Origin: Eukaryota sp. TZLM1-RC
Lineage: Eukaryota; Metamonada: BaSk clade
DNA length: 64,000 nt
Direction of reading: 5' to 3'
Assembly: GCA_040285825.1 (NCBI GenBank)
Contig: JAUPSS010000004.1
Span: forward strand, 1,525,801 to 1,589,800
Shown here piece by piece: positions 63,463 to 64,000 of this stretch. The translations under genes were made by a program, and so were the position numbers. Every line of letters begins with the position of its first letter. The stretch's first letter is position 1. The notes under the pieces were generated by a model. The model ran no database searches and had not been told where the DNA came from. It was given only the letters and a program-made list of their open reading frames with translations.

Positions 63463-64000
63463 CGACCTGATTTCAAGTAAGATCACCCCCTGGACTTAAG
63501 CATATCAATAAGGGGAGGAAAAGAAAATAACTATGATTTCCTTAGTAGCGGCGAGCGAACAGGAAAAAGCTCAAGACTGAATCTTTATGATCTTTAGATT
63601 GTGAAGAGTTGTAGTCTATGGAAACCAGTATTCGGTTCTCGATGTATAAGTCCTTTGGAAAAGGGTATCATGGAAGGTGAAAATCCTGTAAATGACATCG
63701 AAGTAATTGATTCACTACTGATTTTCCGAGAGTCGCGCTGTTTGGGAATGCAGCGTTAAATGTGGGGTAAGTTTCCCATAAAGCTAAATATAAAAAGGAG
63801 ACCGATAGTTCACAAGTACCGTGAGGGAAAGGTGAAAAAGAACTCTGAAGAGAGAGTTAAAAGTACCTGAAATCACTGAAAGGATAAGCGATTGGAACTT
63901 GATATTGATAGCTTCGGCTGTCTTGCGTTGGAGTGATTTTTGAAAATTGAGTGATTGTGGGGAAGGTAGCTATAATGAACTTCGGTTTATTGTAGTGTTA
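63463..64000 (+). rRNA. 28S large-subunit rRNA, unit 3 (5' part, cut by window end)
   Basis: First 538 nt, from CGACCTGATTTCAAGTAAGA into the D2 region, ending inside TTTATTGTAGTGTTA. Same sequence as the other units apart from homopolymer length (AAAAAGG, GTGAAAAAGAA, GATTTTTGAAA). Confidence 0.95.

Overview
The window is a stretch of nuclear ribosomal DNA: three tandem, same-orientation (+ strand) rRNA units separated by intergenic spacers (IGS) that make up about 80% of the sequence. I see no convincing protein-coding gene. The 18S-ITS1-5.8S-ITS2-28S order and the rRNA core sequences are eukaryotic, and the 18S variable regions read as metazoan and protostome-like. The AT-rich spacers, the very small ITS1 (about 98 nt) and the compact 28S (about 3.23 kb) suggest a small-bodied invertebrate. 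A rotifer, perhaps bdelloid, is my best guess, but this is an inference from memory of 18S style and is weak.

Layout. 1-13249: end of one IGS (IGS0). 13250-18683: complete rRNA unit 1. 18684-25124: short IGS1 (6.4 kb). 25125-30558: complete rRNA unit 2. 30559-61255: very long IGS2 (30.7 kb). 61256-64000: rRNA unit 3, cut off inside the 28S.

Each IGS is built from the same three repeat modules in the same order. Module A (about 459 bp) starts right at the 28S 3' end, so it is a tandem copy of the 3' flank, and each copy carries a 14-bp stem-loop. Module B (about 445 bp) and module C (about 1.15 kb) alternate after it. C is a B module in which about 130 bp of the interior is replaced by about 835 bp that are less AT-rich and look like a decayed gene fragment. 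The last C before each 18S gene (called Cf) runs into about 595 bp of single-copy sequence, the presumed Pol I promoter and 5' ETS. Counting units by the recurring CATTGTTGC(G/A)TGAAC anchor gives: IGS0 = A (at least 13 copies)-B-C-C-B4-C-B-Cf; IGS1 = A-C(5' truncated)-B4-C-B-Cf; IGS2 = A-A(truncated)-B-C4-B3-C-B3-C-B2-C-B2-C-B3-C-B3-C-B-C-B2-C-B-C-B-C-B2-C-B-Cf.

How it works together: each rRNA unit is expected to be transcribed by RNA polymerase I as one precursor. The A module would hold 3' ETS processing or termination signals. The B/C field upstream of the next gene would hold enhancer or spacer-promoter copies. The point worth attention is the roughly five-fold IGS length difference between adjacent units on one molecule, together with visible recombination junctions, mosaic modules and concerted evolution.
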